Assembly (NCBI RefSeq): GCF_028640845.1
Contig: NC_080540.1
Coordinates: forward strand, 155,379,920-155,443,919
DNA: 64,000 nucleotides
Direction: 5' to 3'
Source: Ahaetulla prasina
Lineage: Eukaryota; Chordata; Lepidosauria; Squamata; Colubridae
In this document: positions 10,284 through 22,302 of the stretch, piece by piece
Layout of the letters: every line of letters starts with the position of its first letter
Position numbering within the stretch: the first letter of the stretch is position 1
Position numbers and translations under genes: made by a program
Notes under the pieces: generated by a model
What the model was told of the DNA's origin: nothing
Databases searched by the model: none
The model's input: the letters and a program-made list of their open reading frames with translations, nothing else

Positions 10284-10986
10284 TTTTCCCCTCAAACACT
10301 TGGCGCTGCCTGTTTCTCCACCAGGGTTTTGCCTCCGCATTATTACGCCTTGGCACTTCGGGCCACGGCCCCTCTGTCCCAGTCCCTTCGCTGTGGCCCA
10401 TTCGTCGCAGTACAGTTCGTGTCGGGCTTTTGGGCGCACAGGACAGTTTGAAGCCAGCCAATTGGTGCAGGGTCTCAGAGGCTTTTTTTCTTTCTCTCTA
10501 TTTTTCTTTTTCTTTCTCTCCCCCCCCCCCCCCGCTTCTCTTCCCATTCGGTGTCAAGAGGCAGGATCAGGTATAGGGAAGCTTCCAACCCTCCCCTTCC
10601 TTCTCCTAACAAGCGCCTGAGGCTGTTTAGCCTTGTCCTGGTAAACTCCTTCCCTTTTCTGGGAATTTTTCTCTATAGCCCCCTCCCCCCATCTTTTGTG
10701 CCTGGATTCCTCTCCTGTGCTGCTTTCCGCTGCCTTGAGAGGCTCCAAACTGACAGAGCCTCCCTCTGAATTGCAGCCCCTGCTCTACTACCAAAGCTCC
10801 TGAGCCCCTGGCTGGCTTCAAACTGTCCTGTGTGCCCAAAAGCCCGACGCAAACTGTACTGCGACAAATGGGCCACGGCAAAGGGACTGGGACGGAGGGG
10901 CCCGTGGCCCAAAGTGCCGAAGCATAATAACGCAGAGGCAAAACCCTGGTGGAGAAACAGGCAGAGCCAAGAGTTTGAGGTGAAAA
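10284..10986. repeat. foldback: 177-bp inverted arms around a 349-bp spacer
   Basis: Arm 10284-10460 aligns to the reverse complement of arm 10810-10986 at about 90 percent by eye, mostly C/T or G/A differences plus one 1-bp indel. Shared blocks include 'ccaccagggttttgcct' and 'ggacagtttgaagccagcca'. The spacer is pyrimidine-rich with a C run near 10520. Similar peptides read from both arms on opposite strands are mirror images of the repeat. I do not recognise the family and see no target duplication. Confidence 0.85.
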
Positions 10987-11113
10987 CTCCCATTCTGAGC
11001 CAAAGTGTCTAATAGCCAGTGAGAAAACTTTCCAATTGGATTGATCTCTGCATGGCGACACATGAAAGAACAGGTTCTTTCCAGGCCTCCTTGGAAAATA
11101 TCTGCAATGTTGT

Positions 11114-11632
11114 TCCTGCCGCAATTTTTTCTGTTGGGAATTATTACGGACTGTACAGTAATTGAGACTAAATTGATTTTAAATCTAATAACAGCAGCAA
11201 GATTACTAATAGGACAGCACTGGAAGAAAAAAGAAGTACCTACAATAGAAGAATGGATATTGAAAGTTGCCAATTTGGCTGAGATGGCGAAGATATCAGC
11301 CTTTTTGAAAGACAATACGCAAGAAAGATACTTAAAGGAATGGAAAAAATGGATTGACTATATTCAAAGTAGATATCAGACTAAGAGTTATCAGACTGCC
11401 TTTGAATGATTATGATGTATTATTTTTGATTGTTTTCGGGGGAAGTTAGGAATTGATGATTGTAGGGGTATAATTAAGTTGGGATGAAATTTTTTTAGCA
11501 TATGTTTGTTTTATTTTTAATTATATCTTGTGCTCGTTCCGGGAAGTCGGGGGAGGGGTTGTGAAGGAGGGGAGGGGGGGTGAAAGGGGGGGGGGATTTT
11601 TCTGTAAAACTTTTTGAATAAAAAAAAGAAAA
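11114..11632 (+). mobile_element. 5'-truncated L1 LINE insertion
   Basis: A perfect 20-bp target duplication (gaaaatatctgcaatgttgt) lies at 11094-11113 and 11633-11652. Inside, an open frame ends at 11409 and encodes the C-terminal part of an L1 ORF2 protein, with AARLLIGQHWKKK and PTIEEWILKVANLAEM in the usual order. A 3' UTR with a G-rich tract (11541-11596) and a final 'aataaaaaaaagaaaa' follow. It is 519 bp, so most of ORF2 and all of ORF1 are missing. Confidence 0.95.
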
Positions 11633-11652
11633 GAAAATATCTGCAATGTTGT

Positions 11653-13082
11653 CCATCTGCCATCTGGTTGTCCCTTGTCCCACCTAAACAGATTATAATA
11701 AATGATGCCTTTGGAAAAAAATTCCAGAAGCTTCAACGGCTTTAGTGGGATGTTTCCCTTTAGAAACATGTGGCATCTGGAATGTGCTGGCTTCTCAGCA
11801 GGTAGCAACACCGGGTGAACTTGGTTGGGCCTTAAAAGCTCTGTAAGCAGGGTTGGCTCAGTTAAGACATGGATGACAGGCTAGGCTGGAATATCATCCG
11901 ATTACCTCAGAAGAATACCAGACAAATCACCATTGCTGTCAAGGAAGCTTCATAAGTAGGTTGTGTATTCACTACAGTTGAGCTCAGTTAAAAGGGGACT
12001 GTTTTAAAATACACAACCCTCACTCAAAGGAAGTGTAAAGCTTTCTAAAAATATATAGTTTAAAAGGCTAACCCAATGGTATATTTGCTACCGTAAAAAT
12101 TAAGATGATGTAAATTGATGCCTACTGGGGCAAAACATGCCTATGGTAGAAAAATATAACTTCTTTTCTACCAATATCAAAATGCCTCTACAAAAATATG
12201 TGATACTCAGTCACAGAATACAATATATAGTTCTGATTGCCATACCATGTCTTTTTTTTTTTTAAATCCAGTAGACTGGTTCTACCAAGCTTCCCATTTG
12301 CTAATTTTCCATAAACTGCTGAAAAAGATAATAATACTCTGTTACTTGCTACAGTGTGCTATGTTTTTAAGTTACAGCGTTGTTAAAAGTCAGTGGGAAT
12401 TTATAGAGGCAAATACATTTAAGGAGAACAGGCAGAATAGAGAATGTAGAGAATAGAAACAAACTCTATACCCCATCCACTAAATGATACCCATCCACTT
12501 AATCTTAAGAAGCAGAAGAAGGTCACCCTGTCTAATAAAAAAGAAGGAACTCTTCTGCTAATTCAACTTTAAGAGAATAAATAAAACCTTTCAAGAAAAT
12601 TAGCAACAGGGGAAAATAGACAAACACTAAACAAGTATTGACATCTGTCAAAGAGAACATCAATATTGATTGACCAGAGAAGTAAATATTAACCAAGTCA
12701 AAGCTTAGGTCAATGTTTGACCCAAGGGGCAGCAAAGATACACGTGCTGAGACACAAAGTAAGTGTCTGCAAGAGCTCTGATATTCAGGGTATCTTCCCT
12801 TTGAAGGCTAGATACTCTGTCCAACTAAGAACATGCTTCAGTCCTCTTCTATACCTCTAGTATAGGCAATTGGTGATACTGAGGGTGAGTAGATAGTGAG
12901 CTAGCACATACTTGCAGTATATTTCCTAGTGCTTGCTATTTGTTGAGGTTCTTCAGAAAACTGGGCAGTTCTCGAAGGAACCGAACAAGCAGGATTTAGT
13001 TAACTCAGAAAAGGTATACCTCAGGAAGTAGGAATATTTATCTAAGCCCTCTCATTTTGTACATCTGTCATTCAGTAATGGA
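11653..13082. other. unassigned DNA
   Basis: No repeat family, RNA gene or coding signal recognised. Confidence 0.4.
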
Positions 13083-13463
13083 CTAACTACAATGGAGCCC
13101 AAAATTTATGTTGCTAAGTGAGAAATTTGTTACGTGAGTTTTGCTCCATTTTACAACTTTTCTTGCCATATTTTGTTAAGTGAATCACTGCAGTTGTTAA
13201 ATTAGTAACAGTTGTTAACTGAATCCAGCTTCCCCATTGACTTCACTTGTCACAAGGTTGCAAAAGGTGATCACATGACCCCTGGACATTGCAACCGTCA
13301 TAAATGTGAACCAATTGTCAAGCATTTGAAGGTAAATCACATGACCATGGAGATGCTGCAACGGTCATAGGTGTGAAAAATGATCCTAAGTCACTTTTTT
13401 CAGTGTTGTTGTAACTTTGAACGGTCACTAAGTGAACTGTTGTAAGTCAAGGACTTTCAACCA
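13083..13463 (-). mobile_element. pogo/Tigger-like MITE, inverted copy
   Basis: Nearly full-length relative of the elements at 56738 and 61033, containing 'ccattttacaacttttcttg', 'aggtgatcacatgacccc' and 'gaacggtcactaagtgaac', ending 'gtaagtcaaggact'. The outer left end is decayed. It abuts a second partial copy in the opposite orientation. Confidence 0.85.
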
Positions 13464-13710
13464 TACTTTCATACTTATGATGGGTGCAGTGTCCTGGGGT
13501 CATGTGATCAACTTGTGTGACCTTCTGATAAGCAAAGTCAATGGGGAAGACACTTAAGAACTGTGTTACTAATTTAAGAATTGCAGTGATTCATTTAACA
13601 AATGTGGTGAGAAAAGTTGTAAAATGGGGAAAAAATTTGCTTATCAAATTTCTCACTTAGCAACATAAACTTTGGGCTCAATTGTGGTTGTATGTTGAGG
13701 ACTACCTGTA
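13464..13710 (+). mobile_element. pogo/Tigger-like MITE, partial, opposite orientation
   Basis: Roughly the right 60 percent of the same MITE: 'gtcctggggtcatgtgatca', 'aaagtcaatggggaag', then 'tgaggactacctg' followed by TA. It begins mid-element exactly where the previous copy ends. Confidence 0.85.
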
Positions 13711-14496
13711 TATTCTTGGAAGAGGATCGCAACTATTGGGTGGATGGGGTGACTGTTGCTGTTGCAGCCTGGAGACAGACCTACACAATGCACAATAATG
13801 TCCTTTACCCTTACAGATTGGGATGGTGCATACTTGAATTGAATGTTGTGGAACCCTTTGTTGAAGTCGAAGACAGTAATTACAATCACTTATCGATATA
13901 ATCCTAAACCTGTTTGTCTCCTAATGGACCAAGTGAGCATACATGTTTCTTATGAAGATATGCTGCTTCTCTTATATTTCCTCAGTGGAGCCAGCCAAAC
14001 ATGGTGACCTGAGCTAATATCAGTATTGAAGCATGCCTCTGCAGTTATGGAAGAAATCCAAAGGTTCCTTTTCCCCAATTTTAACTCCTATGAAATGAGC
14101 CCTTAGCCTGGCTGTATTAAAGTGCCCTCCACCAGTTTTTGAGTCAGGAGGCGGGGGAAAAATGCTGGCATTAAATTTGCTACCCCAATTATCGGGTCCC
14201 TTTTTAAACCAGTGAAGTTGGTGAGTGGCGCTGCCTTTACTCTTTGAACATGGGGAAAGTTAAAGAAAGATATTGGTGGATTCACCAGACTTCATCTCCC
14301 TCTTCCCCCACCCCACACAAAGTATCAACAGCTGGTAGGAAAACAAACAACTATCACTTTCATGTAGAATGGGGTGGGATTCAGCCAATCTAGGAGGACA
14401 CTTGGAGTGCTGTGCTATCTGAAAGATAGAGATTGCCTGCACAGAGGCGTTCTGGGCCTGTGATCTGTCAGGCTACTTTTGAACATAGAACTAGTG
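13711..14496. other. unassigned DNA
   Basis: No recognisable gene or repeat. Confidence 0.4.
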
Positions 14497-14962
14497 CAGT
14501 GATGGCTAACCTTTTCCGGACCGAGTGCCCAAAGCGTGTGCACGAACGCATGAATACGTGTGCGTGCACCCAAACCCCCAAACTCCCTGAGTCCCTAGGG
14601 AGATAGGGCGGTATAAAAGTGTGAACAATAAAAATAAAAATAAATAAATAAAATGCAATGCGCATTCAGCCCCCGTGCATGCCCCCTGCGCATGTGTTTG
14701 TGGCCCCCTGCACATGCCCCAGACACCCCCCCACATGCATGTGCGGCCCTCCGCATGCACCCCACACATGTGTGTGCCGTCCACCTGCACACACTTCACC
14801 CCTGCGCATTTGCAGCAGAGACCCAAAGACCAGCTGGCCAAGACTGGTGTGGGAGGCACACGCGCATGCACAGCAGAGCTGAACTGGGGTGACGGCTCGC
14901 ATGCCGTAAGAGAGGGTGTTGCGTGCCATGTCTGGCACACGTGCCGTAGGTTTCCCATCAGG
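14497..14962. mobile_element. family B hAT MITE with a SINE/LINE tail inserted
   Basis: Starts 'cagtgatggctaacctttt', ends 'gtgccgtaggtttcccatca'; a partial target duplication (..ctagtg) lies on both sides. The interior is rich in CACGCG/GCATGCGC-like steps. At 14585-14655 it holds a foreign L2-like tail. Numerous His/Cys-rich open frames on both strands are composition artefacts. Confidence 0.85.
14585..14655 (+). mobile_element. L2-type SINE/LINE tail inserted in the MITE
   Basis: 'ccctgagtccctagggagat' 'agggcggtataaaag' followed by an AAATA-rich tail matches the 3' ends of the L2 and L2-tailed SINEs in this window. Only the tail is present, so the insertion was severely 5'-truncated. Confidence 0.7.
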
Positions 14963-15290
14963 GGTCTAGTGCATTTTTTAAGAGTACTATATTTTTGTAT
15001 GAAAGTATCCTGACTGCCAGGGCCCAGGAAATATGCAGGTAAACAGAAGTGAGAGATGGGTAATGGGCAGGCAAGACTAATGATTAGAACTGCAACAAAA
15101 TGGCAGCACTGCCAGAAAATCCAGTTGTGCCCTTAGGACTGGAAGCATTCTCCGTGCATGTTCAATTTCCAACAGTGTGCTGTTTGATTTGTTTTTGTAT
15201 TTTTATTTATTTAGCTAGATTTATGGGCCATCCATCGCATCTAGACAACAACTAATCACCATTCAGATATCACTCTAGAATGCTCTATGC
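14963..15290. other. unassigned DNA with a possible LINE 3' scrap
   Basis: 15204-15250 ('tttatttatttagctagatt' 'tatgggccatccatcgcatc') resembles minus-strand LINE 3' UTRs at 25970 and 57763. The rest is unrecognised. Confidence 0.35.
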
Positions 15291-15605
15291 CAGGGGTGTC
15301 AAACTCAAGGCCCACGGGCCAGATGTGGCCCACAGGGTGCTTAAATGTGGCCCACAGGGCCACCCTGGAAACAGCAAAGGACCAGCCTGCAGTAACTCTG
15401 CCAGCGAAAATGAAGGTCGGGTGGGCCACATGTGGCCCTCCCAAGCTCCGTTTTCACTGGCAGAGCACTCGAGCTGCTACAGGCACCCCCAACACGAGTG
15501 TCATCAAGCTGGCCATGCTCCCACCCTGGCCACGCCCCCCCCAGCACCCCAAGGTGAAACACAACCCTGACGTGGCCCTCAATGAAATCAAGTTTTGACA
15601 CCCCT
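15291..15605. mobile_element. family C hAT MITE
   Basis: Starts 'caggggtgtcaaactcaagg' and ends 'atcaagttttgacacccct'. The interior has repeated 'gtggcccacagg' and 'ccacatgtggccc'. Target copies are not clear. Confidence 0.88.
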
Positions 15606-16452
15606 ATTCTAAGCCCTTTAGGTACATTGTCTCCACATTTTCAGACAGCTAAAGATAAAGATGTAATCGCCTACTTATGGCCAGTAGCGAGTTCAAGAAT
15701 TTTGTTTATTTATTACATTTTTGTGCTAGTTTCCTAGAAGCTAAAGTATCCTCCATGGTTCTCCCTCATCCCATTTTATCCATTCAAACCAATGGGGTAA
15801 ACTGGACTGGGAGACAGTAACCAGCCCACCTCATGAACATGCTGTGAATGGATTCTTCCAAGTTCTGTTCTTATTATCCACTTGCAACCCTGGCTAGTTT
15901 GGGACTTGTAAACTCCTAACACAGGTTCTTTATTAGTGCGTGCCAATTTTTGCCAGTATGAAATGCTACCTTGGATGTCAGTTTTGCAATTGGCCAGCTA
16001 TTGCTAGAGGGATGAAGAACCATTAAGTAACAGTGCAGTAAAGCAAATTTACAGTAAGCTCCTGATCATTAGAGAGGTAGATGTTGTGCACTGCATTCAC
16101 TAGTATTCCTACCAGGTTTCATCTTCTTAAAGAATAGCTCTCTGTAAGAGCTTTTTCATATCCATTATCAAGAATGGAATGTGTTGCCCTCACACCAAAA
16201 TTGGCACCAAGTGCAAGGCTTTTGTTTCCTGACTGAAAATGATTCAAAGGCATAATCTGTGTGGTGCCCTAATAAATAAATGAAGCAAACCCTAAAACCA
16301 TGCTTGTTCCTGTGCTCCCTTACTTGGTTCTAATAATTCATGTTGATCTATTCTTCCTCAAAGGAGTTGATGGTCTACATTGTTTTACCTTCACAGCAAA
16401 TACCATATCTGAAAGGAAGTTCTCATTCTTTCTGTCTCCATGAATCTGTCTT
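15606..16452. other. unassigned DNA
   Basis: No repeat or gene recognised. Confidence 0.4.
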
Positions 16453-16488
16453 TGTGTGTGTGTGTGTGAGAGAGAGAGAGGGGGGGGA
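16453..16488. repeat. (GT)n(GA)n microsatellite
   Basis: Seven to eight GT units run into about six GA units and a G run. Confidence 0.9.
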
Positions 16489-16747
16489 TTATTTCAGATA
16501 AGCTTTGTAAATGAAGTTTAGAAACTGGAGTGTTAATCTTTCGGCTCTGAGAAAGAAGTTTATAGCATGTGCTACAAAATTCTCTTGGCAAGCTATCATC
16601 ACTGGAGTGTGAAGCAATGGATATTATTTAAAAGCAGATCAAAGAAGGACTTTATCTTGGAATATTCTTGTTATTCAGATTTGACATCCTCATAACTAGT
16701 TATTTTGAAATATTCATCTCTTATTGAATTTCTAATGGCCACATGTT

Positions 16748-16890
16748 CTTCCTTCCTTCCTTCCTTCCTTCCTTCCTTCCTTCCTTCCTTCCTTCTTTCC
16801 TTCCTTCCTTCCTTCCTTCCTTCCTTCCTTCCTTCCTTCCTTCCTTCCTTTCCTTTCCTTTCCTTTCCTTTCCTTTCCTTTCCTTTCCTT
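16748..16890. repeat. (TTCC)n then (TTTCC)n microsatellite
   Basis: About 25 TTCC units with one TTTC variant, then about eight TTTCC units. Open frames across it (Leu-Pro-Ser-Phe or Lys-Glu-Gly-Arg repeats) are microsatellite translations. Confidence 0.97.
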
Positions 16891-19592
16891 ACTGATTTCC
16901 TTAGAAACATTAACTAGCAACCAATTGATTAATCAACCCTTAATTAGTTCTATTACAAACTGCCTTTTAACCAGCACAACATAATGTCACTTCTGAGTCC
17001 TAAAATCTTTATCCAGGTATATAAAAAGAATCCAATGAAACAAACAGAGAGGTACTTTTAAAACTGATTTGCAACCTTTTAAAAATCTATCCCTGTGTTT
17101 CTTGTCAAATATAGATGAAATAAATCATAACAAACTAACTAGCAATCTTTGAAACAGTTACTGCATGGATAGCTACCTGGACTATTTCAGATTAGCTGAA
17201 ATACGTTTCAACAGATTAAAGTTTTAGGAATATAACCTTTGTTATAAGCATAAACTAACATGAATTCTTCTTGAAGGGACAAGACTTTTATAGGTTATCT
17301 GATGCATTTGAGGCACCCCCCTCTCGCCCACCTGCTGAGGCCAATGAGAAACACTCCTGTCACCAGCATTCCCCAGTAAAAAAGACAGATGCCCAGTTGG
17401 CTGTAGAATAAATTTCTTTACCTGTTATGTCAGCTGTTGGAGGCTATGATCATGCAGTACCAGATGCTCAGTTATGGCCCCAGAAGGACATTTATTCCTC
17501 TCCTAATCTTAAACAGGAGCAAGAGAGGGTGGCACTGGCCACACACAGATTTTGATGTGGACCCAGTAACTCAGCAGGAAGCCGTGAGATCCAGATCATG
17601 GCCTGTAAGGATTAGAGGTCAGGTGAGAAAGGTTGCAGCAAAGTATCAGTCAGTTTCACTTCTTTTTTCCAAAGGATGATACAATTATAAGATCAATTAA
17701 TTGATCTTACCTAATTAATCAATCATTTAGGTATTAATGAATTAATCAATTAGGCATGTTCACCACTTTGACTTGTTTATGAAGAAAGATGGGATAATAA
17801 TAATAATTTAAAAAAAATAATTACCTCAGATCTTAGGAAGAATATGTATGAAGGCCTGCATCAGCTAAAGAACTGGCTTTGTGATTCCACATTGTTGCGT
17901 ACATGATAATAATCCATTTTCTCTTTCTCTAATCAAAGTAGAGTTACTCAGTGAAATAGTTTGCCCACAGATTCAATTAGACCCAAAAAACTACTTCTTC
18001 CCAACATGCACCAGAATTGTATAAATTCATCAAAATCTATCAAAAGCCATTTACCGTTCCACGGGGAAGGGTTGTATGTAGAATGGACCCTTTCATCTTA
18101 AGGCTTTGAATAATGGGATTGTGATAAATAAGATCAAGTACCGTAGTCTGTTCTATCTTGCAGATTTACAGATGCAAACCCTCATATATCTTATCTCCAA
18201 ACAGGAAACATTTATTCTTTTATTCTGAAAGTTGGCATATTTGATCATTAGGAATACTAATTAAATATCTGAAATTTGTCATAACCTTTGTCTGGGAAAA
18301 TGTCAAAAACGCAGAGAACAAAACATTAGCCAAGACTCCCCTTTGTAAACTTTAAAGGAGGAAAATAAAGTAAATGCACAAACTATTTTTTTCCTGATCA
18401 ATCCTCCTGTAAAAAGCAAGAATCTCATTTTAAGAATAATAGAGAGGCTCGTTATCCAATTTCAAAGGCATATCAAGAATATTTCAGTAAAACATGCACT
18501 TAAGAAAATAGTTGGTACACATATTCATCTGGGGTTAATGGTTTGATTAATTATTATTTGTTGAATAGACCACAACTGGCTGAATTCACAAAATTCAGTA
18601 AGCAATATTAGAATAGCTGAATTCTCAGAGAATTCTAAGCCAACACTCAATCATTGGTGCAATGTGTGATTTCAATTAATATTTGGGCAAATGCATGAAG
18701 GCAATTTGGCCATTCATTCTGAAGTGGAGAAATCACAATCCTCTTTATACCACTTAAGGCAAATTCCTGTCCAGAGCATCTCAAAATCTCAGCTTCAACA
18801 CAACACAGTTAAGGAAGGGGGTGGGGGAAGGACCAACCAACAAAAGGAAAAACATGGAAACTAAAGATAAGAAGAGAATGAATGTGTGTAACGTGGGAAC
18901 ATTAAACAAAAGAGGGAGACTTGCCCAAGGCCATCCAGTGAACACATAGTTGACAAACCCAGCATTGTACACTCAGATCCAACCTACCATCATGTCACAA
19001 GAACTCAAGAATCTAATACTTTTGTAAAGACATACAGTATTTTATCTATGAGCAGGAAGAGGATAGCATTACATTCTCCTTTGGGGTTGTTTTCAGTTGC
19101 CAATTGTTAATTGCCAGAATTAGTTAAGGAGAAACTCCAAAGGGACTTTAGTTTCACATCTATTTTAGAACAGTATTTGCTTTTAATAACCGGGGTCGTG
19201 TTTTTGTCTAATCTAATCATTTTTACAAGCACAGATAGGAGGGGAAGATTTTGGATCCCAGATGTTGACTCTGCATCTTTGTTCCTCTCATAAAAGTCAA
19301 CGAGAGCTTCCTAGCAGTCAGAGGGTAAATCCAGCTGTCCTAAATTGTTTTATTTGAAAGGTTTCTTTCGTTCATACCTTCTGCTATGGATGTTTTATTA
19401 ATAATAATAAAAAAAAAGCCGGCCCACAACACGATTCTCAACTCAAATCCAAGATAAATTAAATTAAAATTATATGAATGAGCAGCAGTTCATTCTGCTG
19501 AGTGTGGGTGTGCACTCACATGCACATAAAGGTAAATGTGCAAATGGTAGATTAATTCATTTAAAAGCCTGTAGATTGCAAATTCATAATCA
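16891..19592. other. long unassigned stretch
   Basis: 2.7 kb without a recognised repeat family, RNA gene or convincing coding frame. AT-rich inverted words around 17690-17760 ('gatcaattaattgatc', 'aattaatcaatcatt') are the only local structure I noticed. It could hold intronic or conserved noncoding DNA. Confidence 0.4.
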
Positions 19593-19841
19593 TAATAACA
19601 GAGTTGGAAGGGACCTTGGAGGTCTTCTAGTCCAACCCCCTGCCCAGGCAGGAAACCCTACACCATTTCAGACAAATGGTTATCCAACATTTTCTTTAAA
19701 ACTTTCAGGGTTAGAGATTTACAACTTCTGGAGGCAAGTTATTCCACTGATTGATTGTTCTAACTGTCAGGAAATTTCTCCTTAGTTCTAAGTTGCTTCT
19801 CTCCTTGATTAGTTTCCACCCATTGCTTCTTGTTCTAATTC
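19593..19841 (-). mobile_element. CR1 LINE 3' end, minus strand
   Basis: 'cagagttggaagggacctt' 'ggaggtcttctagtccaacc' followed by 'gcaggaaaccctacaccatt' and 'gtcaggaaatttctccttag' is the reverse of the CR1 3' region. It stops before the polymerase frame. Confidence 0.92.
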
Positions 19842-20572
19842 ACACAGCGCTGTGGATTTTAGCAGAGCGGCATTAACTTACCCCAGAGTTCATTGCCATA
19901 AGGAATAAGTAATGGTACGGGCAGAAAAACTATTGATAGCTGATTATTGCAAATCCCATAGACCTTTTCACATGGAGACCTATTGATGAGTGAGGTTGTT
20001 ATCAATCCCTTGAACCAAGGATCTGCCGAGACCAGAAAGAGAAGCAATTTCTTTGGCCCTGACACAAATGAGTTGGGAAGTTCACCTAATGGGCCATTGA
20101 TAAGGGAGCAGAGGGGAGCAAGGGAGAAAAATCTCTGACAAGAACAATCAATCCATTTTAATAGGCATTATTAATTTGCTGCAGAAATTGAGCTTTAATG
20201 ACATAGAGGCTGGTGCAACTTCAGATTCTAGCCATCAATCATCCTGTTTCACAAGACTTTAGCCAGCACCTATTCATTAATCTTATGCTCACTACCAAAG
20301 CCATACCTCCATTTGTAGGGGATGGGTGAATGAATTTAATGTAACCAAGCCATCCATCGACTTTTGTGAAATCCAAAAGGCCGTCCGCATCTAGAAGAAA
20401 AACATAAGAAGGATAAGAAGGAATAAGATGGGGGGGGAAAAAAACCCCAATGTAATTCTGGACTTAGATGTTGCTGTAAAATGTATCCAGATTGTCTGTT
20501 TCTGTGTCTGACAAGCTACGTGATCTTTTATACTGTGTTTGCCAATGAAAAGCAGTAGGGCTTTCTGTGGAC
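19842..20572. other. unassigned DNA
   Basis: No repeat or coding signal recognised. Confidence 0.4.
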
Positions 20573-20840
20573 CAGTGTTGGCGAATCTTTTCACCACCGA
20601 GTGCCAAAATGGGAGTGCGTGTACGTGCATGGGGGGAGTGCCAGAAACCGGAAGTTCAGCTTCCCAGTGCACACATGCGCACCAGGGAGCTGCTCTTGTG
20701 GTTTCCGGCACTCTCGTGGGCACAAACACCAGCTGGCCAGCGTGCATGTGTGTGCTGGAACCCGGAAGACAGCTGGCATGCCCGGAGAGATAGCTCTGTG
20801 TGCCACTTCTGGAATACGTGCCACAGGTTTGCCATCACGG
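20573..20840. mobile_element. family B hAT MITE
   Basis: Starts 'cagtgttggcgaatctttt', ends 'ccacaggtttgccatcacgg'. The CpG-rich interior gives spurious open frames on both strands. No clear target duplication. Confidence 0.85.
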
Positions 20841-21682
20841 GCTTAGACTCTATCTTTTATGGGTGAATATAGATTACATGTAGACATTGGCAGTTGGTGA
20901 GTTCCAGATGTTTTGAACTTAAGTTACCATCGATCTATCTAGGGGCAAAGATAGTAAGTGGAAGCTATGGTCCAAAATTTTTTGAAAATTTTTGACACAA
21001 AATTTTATTCTCTTTATTTGCAGCACTTTTCTATACAAGTTAAAATATATTAAATGATATAAAGAGGATGCGAAGAAGACTTGTGTAGATGAAGATAATG
21101 ATGGCAAGTCAGTCAGAGATTCAGATGGAATGCAGTGGTAAAGAATGTACTGAATCTACGTCAAGATTGGCAGATTTATTGGCATAGATCTTTTTTCTAT
21201 GATCTACCAGGCTACCTGCCCCACTTTATTTTATTTTATTTTACTTTTTGGTAAACTTTCAGTTTAAAACATTAGCTGGTATCTCAGCTTCCTGCAGTTA
21301 CCTTTATTGCTAATAACACTTCTGGGACCCACATGGCACCCAAATGCACTCATAAAAAGAAGCATGGCGGGTGACTATAGCCTACTGTTTTATTTGCGGC
21401 CTTCTCACACAAGATATGATGAAAGAAAGCAAACAGGGAACTAGAACAGATTGTAGAAAGCAACTTAGGGAGCTGAGGGGAATAATGGCAGTTCAGGAAA
21501 CAACCTTACATTCTCCTCCATAATTGCCTTTTTCTGACTGGTCCCACCTATTATTGAAACTATTTCATGAACAGATAATTCTGTCTCCCTATAGTGGCTC
21601 CGTTTCCCTAGATTTGAAATCCTCATTCAGGAAATATAATGTGGTTAGGAGAGCTCCCCCCCCCCCCAGTCTTTTTAAGAGA
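20841..21682. other. unassigned DNA
   Basis: No family recognised. A short (TTTTA) run is at 21220-21245 and a C run at 21654-21667. Confidence 0.4.
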
Positions 21683-21779
21683 AGGGAGGGAGCGAGGGAG
21701 GGAGGGAGGAAGGAAGGAAGGGAGGAAGGAAGGAAGGAAGGAAGGAAGGAAGGAAGGAAGGAAGGAAGGAAGGAAGGAA
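21683..21779. repeat. (GGGA)n/(GGAA)n microsatellite
   Basis: GGGA units grade into about 17 GGAA units. Same unit as 16748, 32011 and 59100. Confidence 0.97.
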
Positions 21780-22092
21780 ATTTGCTTGTTTTCTGAGTGA
21801 ATTCCTGAGTCCCAGAATGTTTTTTTCCTGACATTCTCATTGCCAAGTGGTGGAAATGGCTTTATTAAGCTTATATTTTTCAAGCAGTTTAAAACAGAAA
21901 TAAGGTCAAAAATCCAGACATTCCAAATGCTGGATCTTGACCAAGGGAGTTGCTTCCTGAAAAATTGGTCACCACCAATGCCTGCCCAGTCCCACTTCCC
22001 TTCTGCCAGGCCAGGGATTGGGGCAACAAAATAGGACCCTTGGCTAAAGAAAGGACCACTTCCTTTCTGTCTTCACTTTGATGGGAATAACA

Positions 22093-22294
22093 CAGGGGAC
22101 AAATCCAGCAGGTTCTGACAGGTTCTGGAGAACCGGTAGCGGAAATTTTGAGTAGTTCAGAGAACCGGCAAATACCACCCCTGGCTGACCCCGGAGTGGG
22201 CTGGGAATGGACATTTTGCAGTATCCTTCCTCTGCCATGCCCACCAAGCCGCGTCCACAGAACCAGTAGTAAAAACATTTGGATTTCACCACTG
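22093..22294. mobile_element. family D hAT MITE
   Basis: Starts 'caggggacaaatccagcagg', ends 'ggatttcaccactg', with 'gagaaccggtagcggaaatt' inside. Target copies gaataaca (22085-22092) and gagtaaca (22295-22302) match at seven of eight bases. Confidence 0.9.
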
Positions 22295-22302
22295 GAGTAA
22301 CA

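Noticed and set aside
10176..11124. Long open frames up to 165 codons around the foldback
   Set aside because: Related peptides come from both arms on opposite strands, as expected of an inverted repeat, and no family is recognisable.
16671..16920. Lys/Glu/Gly/Arg- or Leu/Pro/Ser-rich open frames
   Set aside because: Translations of the TTCC/TTTCC array; same for 21524-21883.
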